A stretch of 64,000 nucleotides of DNA from Chersky-840 sp963810195 (GTDB taxonomy: Bacteria > Actinomycetota > Acidimicrobiia > Acidimicrobiales > UBA8190): assembly GCA_963810195.1 (NCBI GenBank), contig CAWEMO010000005.1, forward strand, positions 620,001 through 684,000, read 5' to 3'. Under the pieces are notes generated by a model. It saw nothing but the letters and a program-made list of their open reading frames with translations. It had not been told where the DNA came from and searched no databases. Made by a program: the position numbers and the translations under genes. Shown one piece after another: positions 1-8,872 of the stretch (positions are counted from its first letter, which is position 1; every line of letters starts with the position of its first letter).

Positions 1-701
1 TCCGGAAGGGGATCGCCGTTGTCGACTCCGACGGTGGCGAGGTCCCGAAGGCTCGATTCGATGATGATGGCCGTCTCGTCAATGCCGAGGAGTGCGTGGG
101 GGAGATCGTCAACACACTTGGCGTGGGGCCATTCGAGGGCTACTACCGCAACGCGGAGGCCATGCGACACACCACGCGCAAGGGCTGGTACTGGAGTGGC
201 GACCTCGGGTATGTCGACGAAGATGGCTGGGTGTACTTTGCCGGGCGCACGTCCGACTGGCTCCGAGTGGACGGGGAGAATTTCCCTGCCATTCCGATCG
301 AGGCCATCATCACCCGCCATCCCGACGTCATGATGGCGTCGGTCTACGGCGTTCCCGACGTCGATTCAGGCGATCAGGTCATGGTGGCCCTCGTGCTGCG
401 CGACGGGCTCAGTTTCGATGGCAAGGCCTTCGCTGCCTGGCTGGATCGACAGCCCGATCTCAGCCCCAAGTGGCGGCCGCGCTTCGTCCGATTGTGCGAG
501 GTGCTTCCCACCACTCCGACCAACAAGATCCTCACCCGGGCACTCGTCCACGAGAAGTTCCGATTCGATCGTGTTGGTGGGGATCCGCTCTACATGCGTC
601 CACGCCAGGAGGCCTTCTTTCGCCGCTTCACCGCAGAGGAGGAAAAGACTCTGCGCCGCGGCTTCGAGGCCAATGGGCGCAGCCAGGCCTGGGAGCTCTG
701 A
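1..701 (+). CDS. AMP-dependent acyl-CoA synthetase, C-terminal part (5' end outside window)
   Basis: The reading frame is open from base 3 with no start, so the gene begins left of the window. The 233 visible residues are the C-terminal part of an ANL-superfamily adenylating enzyme, which activates a carboxylic acid with ATP and CoA. Visible hallmarks are the hinge region WYWSGDLGYVDEDGWVYFAG, with the conserved GD and the Asp before the hinge, then SDWLRVDGENF, and PTTPTNKILTRAL containing the conserved catalytic-type Lys near the C terminus. Its position next to SDR and epimerase genes fits fatty acid, steroid or xenobiotic acid activation; the substrate cannot be told. A GTG at 96 is internal, not the start. 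Confidence 0.9.
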   Translation, partial: RKGIAVVDSDGGEVPKARFDDDGRLVNAEECVGEIVNTLGVGPFEGYYRNAEAMRHTTRKGWYWSGDLGYVDEDGWVYFAGRTSDWLRVDGENFPAIPIEAIITRHPDVMMASVYGVPDVDSGDQVMVALVLRDGLSFDGKAFAAWLDRQPDLSPKWRPRFVRLCEVLPTTPTNKILTRALVHEKFRFDRVGGDPLYMRPRQEAFFRRFTAEEEKTLRRGFEANGRSQAWEL

Positions 702-816
702 GGAGTCGTACCGGCTCGCTCCCAGTCGGGCGTCCTCTCATCCCGGAATCTGCATGTGTCGATTCGGTTCTCCTCGGCCGATGTGAGGCCACTCTGGCGC
801 GGAAGGACCGAGCTCA

Positions 817-1224
817 TCACGCCGGGTGGGAGTCCTTCTGGAGTACCTTCGCTTTGGCGGCCTCGAACTCCTCGGGGGACAGCACTCCCCGGTCGCGGAG
901 CTCCGCCAGTCTGCTCAACTCCTCGGAAACCGATGCCGTGCCACCAAACCCGCGGAGATGGTGCTGCACCTCGTTCTGCGCCTGGACTGCCCGCAACGTT
1001 CGCTCGTGCATCTCGCCACCCCGCGCGATCAGGTAGATGAGCACACCTATGAGGGGGACGATGAAGATGCCGAGCACCCACAGCGCCTTGGCGAAGCCCG
1101 ACAGGTCGTGACTCCGGAAGATGTCGACAAAGATCGATATCACCAGCCAGATCCAAAGGACGAAGATCACGACCTCCAAGATCGTCCAGAAAGCGTCGAG
1201 CAGTGGGTACGAAGAGAGGATCAT
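817..1224 (-). CDS. PLDc_N/SHOCT-domain membrane protein
   Basis: 135 residues. Two hydrophobic helices (about residues 5-28 and 42-62) match the short PLDc_N-type membrane hairpin. A soluble linker follows, then a C-terminal SHOCT motif (SRLAELRDRGVLSPEEFEAA, about residues 105-127). SHOCT is a short oligomerisation or tethering domain common in small actinobacterial membrane proteins. I chose the ATG at 1224 because a GGAG-type site lies just upstream and the longer frame to 1422 is low-complexity and lacks one. It is convergent with the acyl-CoA synthetase. The molecular role is unknown. Confidence 0.8.
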   Translation of the reverse strand: MILSSYPLLDAFWTILEVVIFVLWIWLVISIFVDIFRSHDLSGFAKALWVLGIFIVPLIGVLIYLIARGGEMHERTLRAVQAQNEVQHHLRGFGGTASVSEELSRLAELRDRGVLSPEEFEAAKAKVLQKDSHPA

Positions 1225-1351
1225 TGTCTCCTCCGATCTAAGGGCGAATCGAGTGCCTGATGCATGATTGGTGACAAAGATTACGTGCCCGGGCGCTCGT
1301 GCGCATCGGACAGCACCGACGCATCGGTCCGAGCGTCGCGGATCGGCCTCT

Positions 1352-2356
1352 TCAGCGACTGGTGTGGTCGATGCTCCCGATCTCGTGCAGCCACTCGGCA
1401 GTGCGTCGAAGCCCGTCGTCAAGGCTGATGGGTTCGTACCCGAGCCGCTTGTGCGTCTTCGACTCGGCCAAGGGACGGCGCGGCGTCGTGACCGAGGCCA
1501 ACTTGAAGGCGATTGCCATCAGCGTCGGTCCGAAGACGGCAAGCAGCTCCGGGTCATCCGACGGTGCGACGTCCACAACTCGGTGGTCGATGCCGGCCAG
1601 GGCACAGATCCGGTTGCAGGCCTCGGCCGTGCTCACCACGTCCTCGGGCCGGCCATCGAGCATGTAGCGCTCACCTGACACGCCACGGTCCAGGGCCAGG
1701 ATGCATCCGCGTGCGATGTCATCGGCAAATACCCAGCTCACAGGAAAGGTCAGGTACTGCGTGATGCGCCGACGAAGGGCGGAAAGGAGGACCCGATTGA
1801 AGCTTGTCCGACCTAGGGCGTTGCTGGCCACCGGGGATGGCCCGAATATGGCACCCGGATGCGTCGTGACGACGTCCTGCCCGGCGCCAGCGCGGGCCAT
1901 GGCGTCTTGGAATGCCGCCATCTTGGTGATCGTGTAAGGGTCCGAACTCGGATCCTTCATCACCGGGGCGTCCTCGCGCTCGAGACCCCCTGCGGTGTCG
2001 AAGAACGTGCCGGTGCTGACTGCCACGACCCGGCGCATGCCCAGTGCCTCGGCGGCGTCGAGGACGTGCTTCGTGCCCTGGACGTTCACTGCCTCGAAGT
2101 CCGGCAGGTTCTGACTGGCACCACCTAGGAGCGCGGCACAGTGGATCGCCGCATCGGAACCGGAGGCGGCGCGGCGGACATCGTCGGCGTCGGTAATGTC
2201 CCCCTTGGAGATCTCGACGCCCATGGAGACGAGCGGGTCCGTGTCTGCTGAGGCGCGGGCCAATGCCCGCACGCTGTCACCGCGCTCGGTGAGGAGCTTG
2301 CAGATGTTGGCACCGGCCAGCCCGGTGGCGCCGGTGACAAAGATCGTCTCGCTCAT
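1352..2356 (-). CDS. NAD-dependent epimerase/dehydratase family protein (extended SDR)
   Basis: 334 residues. The N-terminal Rossmann motif TGATGLAG (residues 8-15) and the YTITK catalytic pair (Tyr141, Lys145), with an upstream Ser/Thr region (VSTGTF), identify an extended short-chain dehydrogenase of the epimerase or 3-beta-HSD/dihydroflavonol-reductase type. The substrate is not deducible. The ATG at 2356 overlaps the stop of the upstream AhpD-like gene by 4 bp (ATGA), so the two are translationally coupled. The frame continues upstream to 2707, but that part is antisense-like shadow of the neighbour. Confidence 0.88.
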   Translation of the reverse strand: MSETIFVTGATGLAGANICKLLTERGDSVRALARASADTDPLVSMGVEISKGDITDADDVRRAASGSDAAIHCAALLGGASQNLPDFEAVNVQGTKHVLDAAEALGMRRVVAVSTGTFFDTAGGLEREDAPVMKDPSSDPYTITKMAAFQDAMARAGAGQDVVTTHPGAIFGPSPVASNALGRTSFNRVLLSALRRRITQYLTFPVSWVFADDIARGCILALDRGVSGERYMLDGRPEDVVSTAEACNRICALAGIDHRVVDVAPSDDPELLAVFGPTLMAIAFKLASVTTPRRPLAESKTHKRLGYEPISLDDGLRRTAEWLHEIGSIDHTSR

Positions 2357-2940
2357 GCCGGCGCTTGCTCGGAGACATCCGAATAGGCATTGTCGACCTG
2401 GTCTGGACCGTATGCGATGACGGGGGGACTCGTTCCGAACACGTCGAGAGTATGGATGAAACGATGGAGTCCCATGGTGCTGGCACAGGTGAATCCGAGC
2501 TCCACGATCTGGGCAGCGGTGAAGACCTTCCCCAGTCTCCGGTACATTTCGTCGTCGATGGCATGATGATCCGCCGACAGCAGGTCGAGGAATTCGACGG
2601 CCAACCGCTCCTGCTCGGTCAGCTCCGAATGCCCTGGAGCCACCAGGCAGGCGACGTCCTCGTCGGTGATCGAGTCGTGCTTCCGGGATTGCATGCAGGG
2701 CTGGCACTCACCCAGCTGGGCGCTGCGGATCCGGATGAGCTCGACGATCCGTCCCCCGAGGAGACTCTGCTTCCCCATGACGCCACGCGCCGCATGGGTC
2801 ATCAGGATCTGCGCCGTCTTGTACGCGAAGATCTGGAGCGGGACGGGTGTCGCATAGGTGCCGTCGGCCACCCCTTCCTCGATGATCCGGCGTGGTTCGT
2901 CAGCGAGCTGGTCCAGCGGGATCGGTTCTATCCTGGGCAC
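2353..2940 (-). CDS. Carboxymuconolactone decarboxylase/AhpD-like protein
   Basis: 195 residues. The core helix pair carries a Cys79-x-x-Cys82 motif (GECQPC) preceded by ELIRIRSAQ, the AhpD/CMD fold signature. Such proteins are peroxidase-like or decarboxylase enzymes, and many actinobacterial members are uncharacterised. The GTG start has an AGGTAAG-like site upstream. The gene is first in a two-gene operon with the epimerase (4-bp overlap) and is divergent from the SDR gene at 3017; the 76-bp gap should hold both promoters. A redox or detoxification role is inferred from the CxxC only. Confidence 0.85.
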   Translation of the reverse strand: MPRIEPIPLDQLADEPRRIIEEGVADGTYATPVPLQIFAYKTAQILMTHAARGVMGKQSLLGGRIVELIRIRSAQLGECQPCMQSRKHDSITDEDVACLVAPGHSELTEQERLAVEFLDLLSADHHAIDDEMYRRLGKVFTAAQIVELGFTCASTMGLHRFIHTLDVFGTSPPVIAYGPDQVDNAYSDVSEQAPA

Positions 2941-3016
2941 GGCTTACCTACTCTCGGCCACGAAGCGGATCTGTTGGTGTCCTGATCGAACTTATAAGGC
3001 AGGTGATGTCGTGTCC

Positions 3017-3817
3017 ATGGAGCCTTCATCTGTGCTGCTCACCGACAGGGTGGCTGTCGTGACAGGCGGCGGAGCCGGGATCGGCCGGGGAATCGCCCGC
3101 GCCTTCGCCGCTTTCGGCGCCTCGGTGGCCATCTGGGAGCGCGATGGGGAGTCTGCGATGTCGGCGGCGAAGGAGATCGGGGGGCTCGGCCTCGTCACCG
3201 ACGTTCGCGACTCGGGCGAGGTCGATAACGCACTCGCCCGGACGACGGCCGAGCTCGGACCGGTGACGATCCTGGTAAACAACGCCGGAGGAGTCTTCTC
3301 GTCGCCGATCCTCGAGACGTCCGAGAACGGCTGGGATGCGCTCTACCGGGCCAACCTCAGGCACGTGATGCTGTGCACGCAGCGGGTGGCACGGACGATG
3401 GTCGAGAACCACTCCGGCGGCAGCATCATCAGTGTGACCTCGATCGAGGGTGTGCGGGCGGCCCCCGGATACGCGGCCTACGCGGCCGCCAAGGCCGGGG
3501 TCATCAACTTCACGAAGACCGCGGCGCTCGAGCTCGCGCCCCACGGGATCAGGGTGAACGCCTTGGCTCCCGACATCACGCTGACCGAGGGCATGGCTTC
3601 GGTGGCGCCCCCCGGCGCCGAGGTGCACTTCGGTTTCACGGTCCCGATGGGCCGAGCAGGCCATGTCGACGAGATGGGGGGCGCGGCCGTGTTCCTGGCC
3701 GGCGCGCTGTCGAGCTACGTGACGGGACAGACCATCCATGTCGACGGCGGGACCCAGGCCTCGAGTGGCTGGTACCACCATCCCGAGAACGGCTCCTACG
3801 TCCTCGGGCCGACCTGA
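3017..3817 (+). CDS. SDR family oxidoreductase (FabG-like)
   Basis: 266 residues, a classical SDR size. It has the cofactor motif TGGGAGIG (16-23), NNAG (88-91), a catalytic Ser near 142 (SVTS), and Tyr155-x-x-x-Lys159 (YAAAK). The C terminus has the usual HVDGG segment. It should reduce or oxidise an alcohol/ketone with NAD(P)H. The ATG at 3017 follows AGGTGA at good distance; an in-frame GTG at 3011 is possible. It is convergent with a second SDR, with only 13 bp between stops. Confidence 0.9.
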   Translation: MEPSSVLLTDRVAVVTGGGAGIGRGIARAFAAFGASVAIWERDGESAMSAAKEIGGLGLVTDVRDSGEVDNALARTTAELGPVTILVNNAGGVFSSPILETSENGWDALYRANLRHVMLCTQRVARTMVENHSGGSIISVTSIEGVRAAPGYAAYAAAKAGVINFTKTAALELAPHGIRVNALAPDITLTEGMASVAPPGAEVHFGFTVPMGRAGHVDEMGGAAVFLAGALSSYVTGQTIHVDGGTQASSGWYHHPENGSYVLGPT

Positions 3818-3830
3818 CGCCCGGGCGAGC

Positions 3831-4631
3831 TCACCGGGCATCCTGTCCGGCGGAGCCCACATGAGCGGACATGCCGCCGTCGATGGCAATCATCTGTCCT
3901 GTGATGTAGCGCGACTCGTCAGACGCCAGGAAGACGACGAGATTGGCGACGTCTTCGGGCTCACCGACATACGGGGTGAGCGTCGCCCGTCCAAGCCCGG
4001 CCAGCATCCGGTCAGTCAAGTGGGCGCGGACCGCGTCGGTGATGATGAGGCCGGGAACAATGGTGTTGACGCGTATTCCCTGTTTTCCGTAGGAAGCCGC
4101 TACGTACATCGTGAGCGTGTTCACTCCTGCTTTGGACACGCCGTAGGCGGTGCGAGTTCGGTCACCTTTGAGCGACGCTCCTGAGGACATGTTGATGATC
4201 GAGCCGCCGCCGCTGCGCACCATCTGGGGGACGACGTGTTTGCACATGAGCATCTGGCTACGCAGATTGACCGCCATGGTGCGCTCCCACACCTCGAGCG
4301 CCAGATCGGTCACCTGGGTATCTCGCGACAAGAAGTCGGACTCCGTCATCGCCGCGTTGTTATGCAGCACGTCGACGCTCCCAAAGCGGGAGACCGTCGC
4401 TTCTAATGCCGTCACCACCCCGGCTTCTTCCGAGAGATCCGCCCGAACGCTCAGAGCGGCGCCACCCGATGCCGTGATGGCCTGAGAGATCTGTTCCGCC
4501 CGAGCGCCGTCGATGTCGATGATGGCTACCGACGCGCCTTCCCTCGCCAATGCCCATGCCGTGGCTGCGCCGATCCCTCTGGCACCACCGGTCACGATGG
4601 CCACTTTGCCGTTCAGACGCCCCACAGTCAC
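3831..4631 (-). CDS. SDR family oxidoreductase
   Basis: 266 residues with GTG start. Motifs: TGGARGIG (14-21), an acidic IDIDG end of beta-2 suggesting NAD rather than NADP, NNAA (91-94), catalytic Ser149/150, Tyr163-x-x-x-Lys167 (YGVSK), and AIDGG near the C terminus. It is a second classical SDR beside the one at 3017 but not a recent duplicate. AAGG lies very close to GTG 4631, so the in-frame GTG at 4625 is an equally good start. The substrate is unknown; context suggests lipid or xenobiotic turnover. Confidence 0.9.
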   Translation of the reverse strand: MTVGRLNGKVAIVTGGARGIGAATAWALAREGASVAIIDIDGARAEQISQAITASGGAALSVRADLSEEAGVVTALEATVSRFGSVDVLHNNAAMTESDFLSRDTQVTDLALEVWERTMAVNLRSQMLMCKHVVPQMVRSGGGSIINMSSGASLKGDRTRTAYGVSKAGVNTLTMYVAASYGKQGIRVNTIVPGLIITDAVRAHLTDRMLAGLGRATLTPYVGEPEDVANLVVFLASDESRYITGQMIAIDGGMSAHVGSAGQDAR

Positions 4632-4710
4632 GACACCTTAACGAGAGAGCAGCGCGCGGATCATGGCGATCGCTTCGTGTCCTCCGCTCTCCTTCGTCCT
4701 TGCGTGGACC

Positions 4711-6240
4711 TCAGCTGCCACAGACGGGAACGATCTGGTACCCGGCGGCTCGTATCCCGCTGATGATGGTCGGAAGCGCGCTGACGGTCTGAGAACGGTC
4801 GCCACCTCCGTCGTGCATGATCACGATGGCGCCGGGATGGAGGGCGGAGAGCACTCGCTGGGCGATCACCGATGCGCCGGGCTTCAGGTAGTCGGAGGGG
4901 TCGACGTCCCAGTAGAGCTCGGCAAGGCCGCGCTGGCCCAGTCGCGCCACCACGGCCGAGTCGGTGTAGCCGTACGGCGGCCGCAGGCACTGGACCGGAT
5001 GACCCGTGATGCTCTGGAGCAGAGCATCCGTCTGGTCCACCTCGCCGGCCCAGCCAGAGGCCGGGAGCGTGGTCAGATCGACGTGAGTCCAGGTGTGGTT
5101 CACAAGGGACATACCGTCCGCTGCCTCTTGACGGAGCAGGCCGGGGTAGGCGGCGCCGTTCTCACCGATGATCTGGAAGCTGGCGGGGGCGCGGTCGGCC
5201 ACGAGGATCTGCAACACCTGTGGCGTGTAGATTGGAGAGGGCCCATCGTCGAAGGTGAGCGCGACCACCTTCTGCCCACGTTTGTATGGGGAGTTGGGCG
5301 CCGTGTCGAGGTTGTAGATCACCGTTCCCGGGACGGCCCATTGACTCGCGCCAGGGGTTGTGGGAAGCAGCCAGTATCCACCGCCGTCCGGGGTCCCGAC
5401 GATCTCAGTGACGGGGTTGGGGAGTGGTTGTCCCTCCATCGACCCGTAGGGCCCGGCGTTCCCGAAGGAGAACACGGCACCGTCGGACGCCGCCAGCCAG
5501 TAACCCTGTCCCGACGGGGTCGTGGCCATGCCCACCACCGGCGCGGCGAGGGCCTCACCGCCCTTCGACCCGTAGAAGCGAGCACTGCCGAAGGCGAACA
5601 CGCCGCCGTCTGAGCCCACCAGCCAGTACCCGAGGGCGAAGGGGGCGGCGGCCATGCCCACGACCGGCGCGGCGAGGGCCTGTCCGCCCATCGAGCCGTA
5701 GAAGCGAGAACTGCCGAAGGCGAACACCCCGCCGTCGGAGCCCACCAGCCAGTACCCGCTGCCCAACGGATTGGCCGCCATACCCACGACCGGCGCGGTG
5801 AGGGCCAGACCCCCCATGGACCCGGAGAAGCGGGCGTCGCCGAAGGCGAAGACCCCTCCGTCGGATGCCACGAGCCAGTAGCCGTGTCCCGACGGGGTCG
5901 GGGCCATGCCCACCACCGGCGCGGCGAGGGCCTGACCGCCCATGGACCCGTAGAAGCCGGCATCGCCGAAGGCGAAGACCCCGCCGTCGGACGCCACGAG
6001 CCAGTAGCCGTGTCCCGACGGGCTCGGCGCCATGCCCACCACCGGCGCGGCGAGGGACTGGCCGCCCATGGACCCGTAGAAGCCGGCATCGCCGAAGGCC
6101 ACGGGTTGGGCGGCGACATCGGGATCATCTGCCGCTGCGGTCGCCGTCGCGTGTGTCATGGCGACGACCGTCGCCAGGGAGATGCAGCCCGCCAGCACTG
6201 CCTTCGCGGCGACGGGGCGCCAGGTCGTCACATGCGTCAT
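4711..6240 (-). CDS. Secreted NodB polysaccharide deacetylase with six N-terminal GYW/FGDA repeats
   Basis: 509 residues. A signal peptide (about 1-35, basic start then hydrophobic core) indicates export. Residues about 46-294 are six 42-residue repeats of the form FAFGDAGFYGSMGG plus GMAPTPSGHGYWLVASDGG, predicted beta-propeller-like. The C-terminal half is a NodB/CE4 domain with TFDDGPS (Asp331, Asp332), His382-x-x-x-His386 (NHTWTH) as metal ligands, and RPPYG at 420-424. CE4 enzymes remove acetyl groups from peptidoglycan, chitin-like or exopolysaccharide chains. The repeats probably bind wall or sugar polymers (inference). The ATG at 6240 begins a proper signal peptide; the frame upstream to 6348 does not look coding. 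Confidence 0.92.
   Translation of the reverse strand: MTHVTTWRPVAAKAVLAGCISLATVVAMTHATATAAADDPDVAAQPVAFGDAGFYGSMGGQSLAAPVVGMAPSPSGHGYWLVASDGGVFAFGDAGFYGSMGGQALAAPVVGMAPTPSGHGYWLVASDGGVFAFGDARFSGSMGGLALTAPVVGMAANPLGSGYWLVGSDGGVFAFGSSRFYGSMGGQALAAPVVGMAAAPFALGYWLVGSDGGVFAFGSARFYGSKGGEALAAPVVGMATTPSGQGYWLAASDGAVFSFGNAGPYGSMEGQPLPNPVTEIVGTPDGGGYWLLPTTPGASQWAVPGTVIYNLDTAPNSPYKRGQKVVALTFDDGPSPIYTPQVLQILVADRAPASFQIIGENGAAYPGLLRQEAADGMSLVNHTWTHVDLTTLPASGWAGEVDQTDALLQSITGHPVQCLRPPYGYTDSAVVARLGQRGLAELYWDVDPSDYLKPGASVIAQRVLSALHPGAIVIMHDGGGDRSQTVSALPTIISGIRAAGYQIVPVCGS
5359..6105 (-). repeat. Six tandem 126-bp coding repeats
   Basis: These six units encode the 42-residue GYW/FGDA repeats of the deacetylase. 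Units 1 and 2 are almost identical at DNA level. Units 3-5 diverge moderately (for example FGSSRF, FGSARF), and unit 6 is degenerate (VFSFGNAGPYGS). The gradient suggests recent duplication toward the protein N terminus. Copy number could vary by unequal recombination. Confidence 0.85.
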
Positions 6241-6417
6241 GGTCCTACTGAAGCCCTCGGCGTCGGGCGGAGCTAGGGCCATTTGCCACAAAGATGCGGC
6301 GTATGAAACCGATAGGGGAGCAACGAAAAGGCATGCACGACTGCCCAAGTGCTTATCGGTATGTCTCTATTTCCCGGCGGGTCGAGTATTTCCCCGCGGG
6401 TCGAGCCATCGTGTCGT

Positions 6418-6969
6418 TCAGACCCCCGCCCACGATGGATCGCGGCCCAGGAACGCGACCAGCAACGTGGCGGCGTCGGCGTCCTCCGGCACGGGAACCG
6501 AAGCGCCGAACATGCCTGAATCCCGGAGTTGATTCTCGTGCGGTCGCACGACTGCAAGGGCGATCTCACACAGGCCCGGATCGAGGGCGGGGTCGACGCC
6601 GATCCCCCGGGCCAGATCCCAGGTGTGCACCAACACCTCAGCACTGAGCACGGGCAGGAGGCGGCCGAGGTCACGGATGGGGATGTCTCTCACCGGCGGG
6701 CGGGGATCATCGGCAAGGCCGCTGAGCGCGGCGACTATGGCAGCCTGCGAGACCCGCCATCTTTCCACCGGATCCCCCTTTGGCCGTCGCGGCTTGGCCT
6801 CGAGGGGCTGGAGCAAGAGCACGTCATGGAACCCGATCACATGTTCGACGACACCCCGCGCGTCCGACTCGGGACACGGTGATCGCCGTTCCCATCGGCC
6901 TTCTGCCTGGGCGACGACGCGGGAGAACCCTTCGCATGCGTGGAGGTGGCACTCAGCCAGTCCGGTCAT
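6418..6969 (-). CDS. DinB-superfamily, mycothiol-dependent maleylpyruvate isomerase-like protein
   Basis: 183 residues. An N-terminal His-rich helix (AECHLHACEGF), HVIGFHDVLL and AEVLVHTWDLARGIG match the four-helix DinB/MDMPI_N family, where three His residues can bind a divalent metal. In actinobacteria such proteins often use mycothiol. The exact reaction is unknown. The C-terminal segment resembles the short TIGR03086-type tail (ATLLVAFLGRDPSW). It stands alone, with the deacetylase downstream on the same strand. Confidence 0.78.
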   Translation of the reverse strand: MTGLAECHLHACEGFSRVVAQAEGRWERRSPCPESDARGVVEHVIGFHDVLLLQPLEAKPRRPKGDPVERWRVSQAAIVAALSGLADDPRPPVRDIPIRDLGRLLPVLSAEVLVHTWDLARGIGVDPALDPGLCEIALAVVRPHENQLRDSGMFGASVPVPEDADAATLLVAFLGRDPSWAGV

Positions 6970-7224
6970 TCATCCTCCCGACTCTGAGATCGTAGATCGA
7001 GCCACGGGATCGTTCACGGCTCGTGGATCGGGCGGATCGCTTGTCATAACCTTGGCCTGACAGCTCGCCACTTTCGTCGACCGGACCCGTGGGCCCTGGG
7101 GCCGGGACGGATTTCTCTGAACACGTCGACAGTGGAGGGCGGGGTTTGGATCGGTTCTGCGCGAGACACGGGAGGGAGAAACAGTGCCTCACCGCCTCAT
7201 CACAAACCAGGTTCGTTCCTTACC

Positions 7225-7551
7225 ATGAAGAGCCGGTGCGTCAGCTTCTTCGTAGACGAACCCTTGATCCCTGAGGTAGTCCGTCGTATCCAGGAAGACG
7301 TCCTGCCGCGTTTCTCGCAGTTGCCGCACTTCCTGGGCTTCGTCGCCCTGCAAAGTGAGTTGGGTCCTCGGCCCGAGATCGTCGCCATGTCGTTCTGGGA
7401 CGAAGGACTCGACGACTCAGAGGCGATCTCCGAGGACTTCCGCAACGAGATCGAGGCTGTGACTGGAACAACACCGGCGCGGAGAGCCTTCGACATCCTC
7501 AGGGTGATGGTGCGTGATACCAACGGGCAGGTCTGCCTGGACTCTCCTTGA
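7225..7551 (+). CDS. Hypothetical protein, dimeric alpha-beta barrel-like
   Basis: 108 residues starting MKSRCVSFFVDEP. The pattern of a beta strand, an amphipathic helix (VVRRIQEDVLPRFSQL), a second strand (FLGFVALQ), another strand (EIVAMSFWDEG) and a helix resembles antibiotic-biosynthesis-monooxygenase or Dabb-type folds, often used as small stress or quality proteins. No catalytic residue can be assigned. The ATG at 7225 was chosen because the longer frame back to 7132 is Ser/Pro/Gly-rich and unlike a protein start. Confidence 0.55.
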   Translation: MKSRCVSFFVDEPLIPEVVRRIQEDVLPRFSQLPHFLGFVALQSELGPRPEIVAMSFWDEGLDDSEAISEDFRNEIEAVTGTTPARRAFDILRVMVRDTNGQVCLDSP

Positions 7552-7584
7552 CGGGTCCACCTGCGATGCCGAGCCGGCGCGCCG

Positions 7585-7857
7585 TCAGTTCCGACGTAGG
7601 TGGGACCAGTCACTCTGGGTGGTGAATACCGCAATCGAGGCAAGCAGGGCGATAGCGCCAAAGAACATCCAGGGGAAGGAGCCGCCGACGATCAGGTGCG
7701 CGGCGAAGCCGAGACTCCAGAGCCCCAGAAACCCTCCGATGATGCGGGCCAACGTGGCATATATCAGTCGCCGAGCGGCCCGACGACGCTCGAGGGGCCA
7801 GGCAGGGTCCAATACCGCGTCCACGGCATGTCGCAGGAGCTCCTCGGAAACGGCCAT
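7585..7857 (-). CDS. Small two-helix membrane protein, unknown function
   Basis: 90 residues with a very good GGAGG site six bases before the ATG at 7857. An N-terminal amphipathic/basic segment (LERRRAARR) is followed by two hydrophobic helices (about 36-57 and 60-78), separated by a short Gly-Ser-Phe-Pro turn. It looks like a phage-holin-superfamily or DUF-type inner-membrane protein but I do not recognise the family. It sits among other short stress-type genes. Confidence 0.68.
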   Translation of the reverse strand: MAVSEELLRHAVDAVLDPAWPLERRRAARRLIYATLARIIGGFLGLWSLGFAAHLIVGGSFPWMFFGAIALLASIAVFTTQSDWSHLRRN

Positions 7858-7926
7858 TAAGCACCTCCCAATTCCCAATATCGACGTTCCGGCCTCACCT
7901 CGGCCCAGTTCGCGAGCTCTCGTCTC

Positions 7927-8415
7927 TCATGCGACGGCGGCAGCATTGGCATGGCGGAGCCGTTGTGCCATCGCCCTGAGGATCCGGTGTGCCACCTCAG
8001 GAGACGACTTGACGAGCGTCTCGAACTCGAGCCGGCTGAGCACGAGGACCTCCATGTCGGTCTTGGCGACGACGGTGGCAGTACGAGGCCCACCGTCGAG
8101 TGTGGCGACCTCGCCGAAGAAATCACCAGGACCGAAACGGGCGACCTCGATGCCGTGGACTTGGCAGATCGCGGTGCCCGCCAGCACGATGAGCACCTCG
8201 GCTCCACTGGCTCCGGTCTTGGTGAGGGCCTTTCCGGCGGCCATGTGGACCCGGGTGCCAAGACTCGACAAACGCTTCATGGTTCTCTTCGTGCAGCCTG
8301 CGAAGATGGGCAGGCTCTTGGTTTCGCCACCAGGGGCTCGGTGCCACTGTACCAATCGACCCTCCAGATCGCCGACAATCGGTGTGCTGTCACCTAGAGG
8401 GTACGACGGTCGCAT
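7927..8415 (-). CDS. Cyclic nucleotide-binding domain (cNMP) protein
   Basis: 162 residues. A single Crp-type ligand-binding domain: LPIFAGCTKRTMKRLSSLGT is the helical entry, then the beta roll with GAEVLIVLAGTA, the phosphate-binding-cassette-like FGPGDFFGEVATLDGGPRTATV, and the closing helices. There is no DNA-binding HTH or catalytic domain, so it is a stand-alone sensor or partner protein. The start is uncertain: ATG 8415 lacks a strong site, and a TTG after GGAGGG (near 8352) is an alternative. A second cNMP protein lies at 15301-15771. Confidence 0.8.
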   Translation of the reverse strand: MRPSYPLGDSTPIVGDLEGRLVQWHRAPGGETKSLPIFAGCTKRTMKRLSSLGTRVHMAAGKALTKTGASGAEVLIVLAGTAICQVHGIEVARFGPGDFFGEVATLDGGPRTATVVAKTDMEVLVLSRLEFETLVKSSPEVAHRILRAMAQRLRHANAAAVA

Positions 8416-8510
8416 TACAGGCTGATGAACAGGATGCGAACGCACGCAAAACCTTCGATGAACGGGTGCCACCGGCACGACGACCAGGGGTTACAGGTAG
8501 CCTCCGCCGC

Positions 8511-8807
8511 ATGCCGACCTCCCGCATCGAGACTTTCAGCGACGGTGTGTTCGCGATAACCGCGACCCTGCTGATCTTGAATGTCCACGCCGACAGCTCC
8601 CATCTGGGCCACGCTCTGGCGCGGGCTTGGCCCAGCTTCGCCGCCCACGCGGTCAGCTTCGTCACCATAGGAATCATGTGGGTCAACCACCACGGGTCTT
8701 CTCCCAGATCGCCGACCATCAGCGTCGTCCTGTTCGCGGCGATCGCCGCCTTCTACAGGGTGGAGAGCGCTCTGTTCGGTCGGCGCGAGCCCGTCACGTC
8801 AACCTAG
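8511..8807 (+). pseudogene. Truncated TMEM175-family (DUF1211) channel gene
   Basis: 98 residues start like a TMEM175-type potassium channel: MPTSRIETFSDGVFAITATL is the signature first helix (FSDGVFAI), and the second helix ends in GIMWVNHHG. Bacterial members normally continue to about 200 residues with six helices. Here the frame changes directly after HHG: the expected FSQI continuation is in the +2 frame, and about 90 residues are missing before a final hydrophobic helix (VLFAAIAAFYRVESALFG). A frameshift plus internal deletion is the simplest reading. Confidence 0.62.
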
Positions 8808-8872
8808 GCCCAAGGTGCCCGAATGCGAGTCTCGAAATCCTTGTCATATCAAGGCGACGGGGGAGGCTTCTC

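Noticed and set aside
5359..6105. Rightward frames rich in Arg and Pro over the deacetylase repeats
   Set aside because: They repeat with the same 126-bp period and are mirror images of the real repeat gene.
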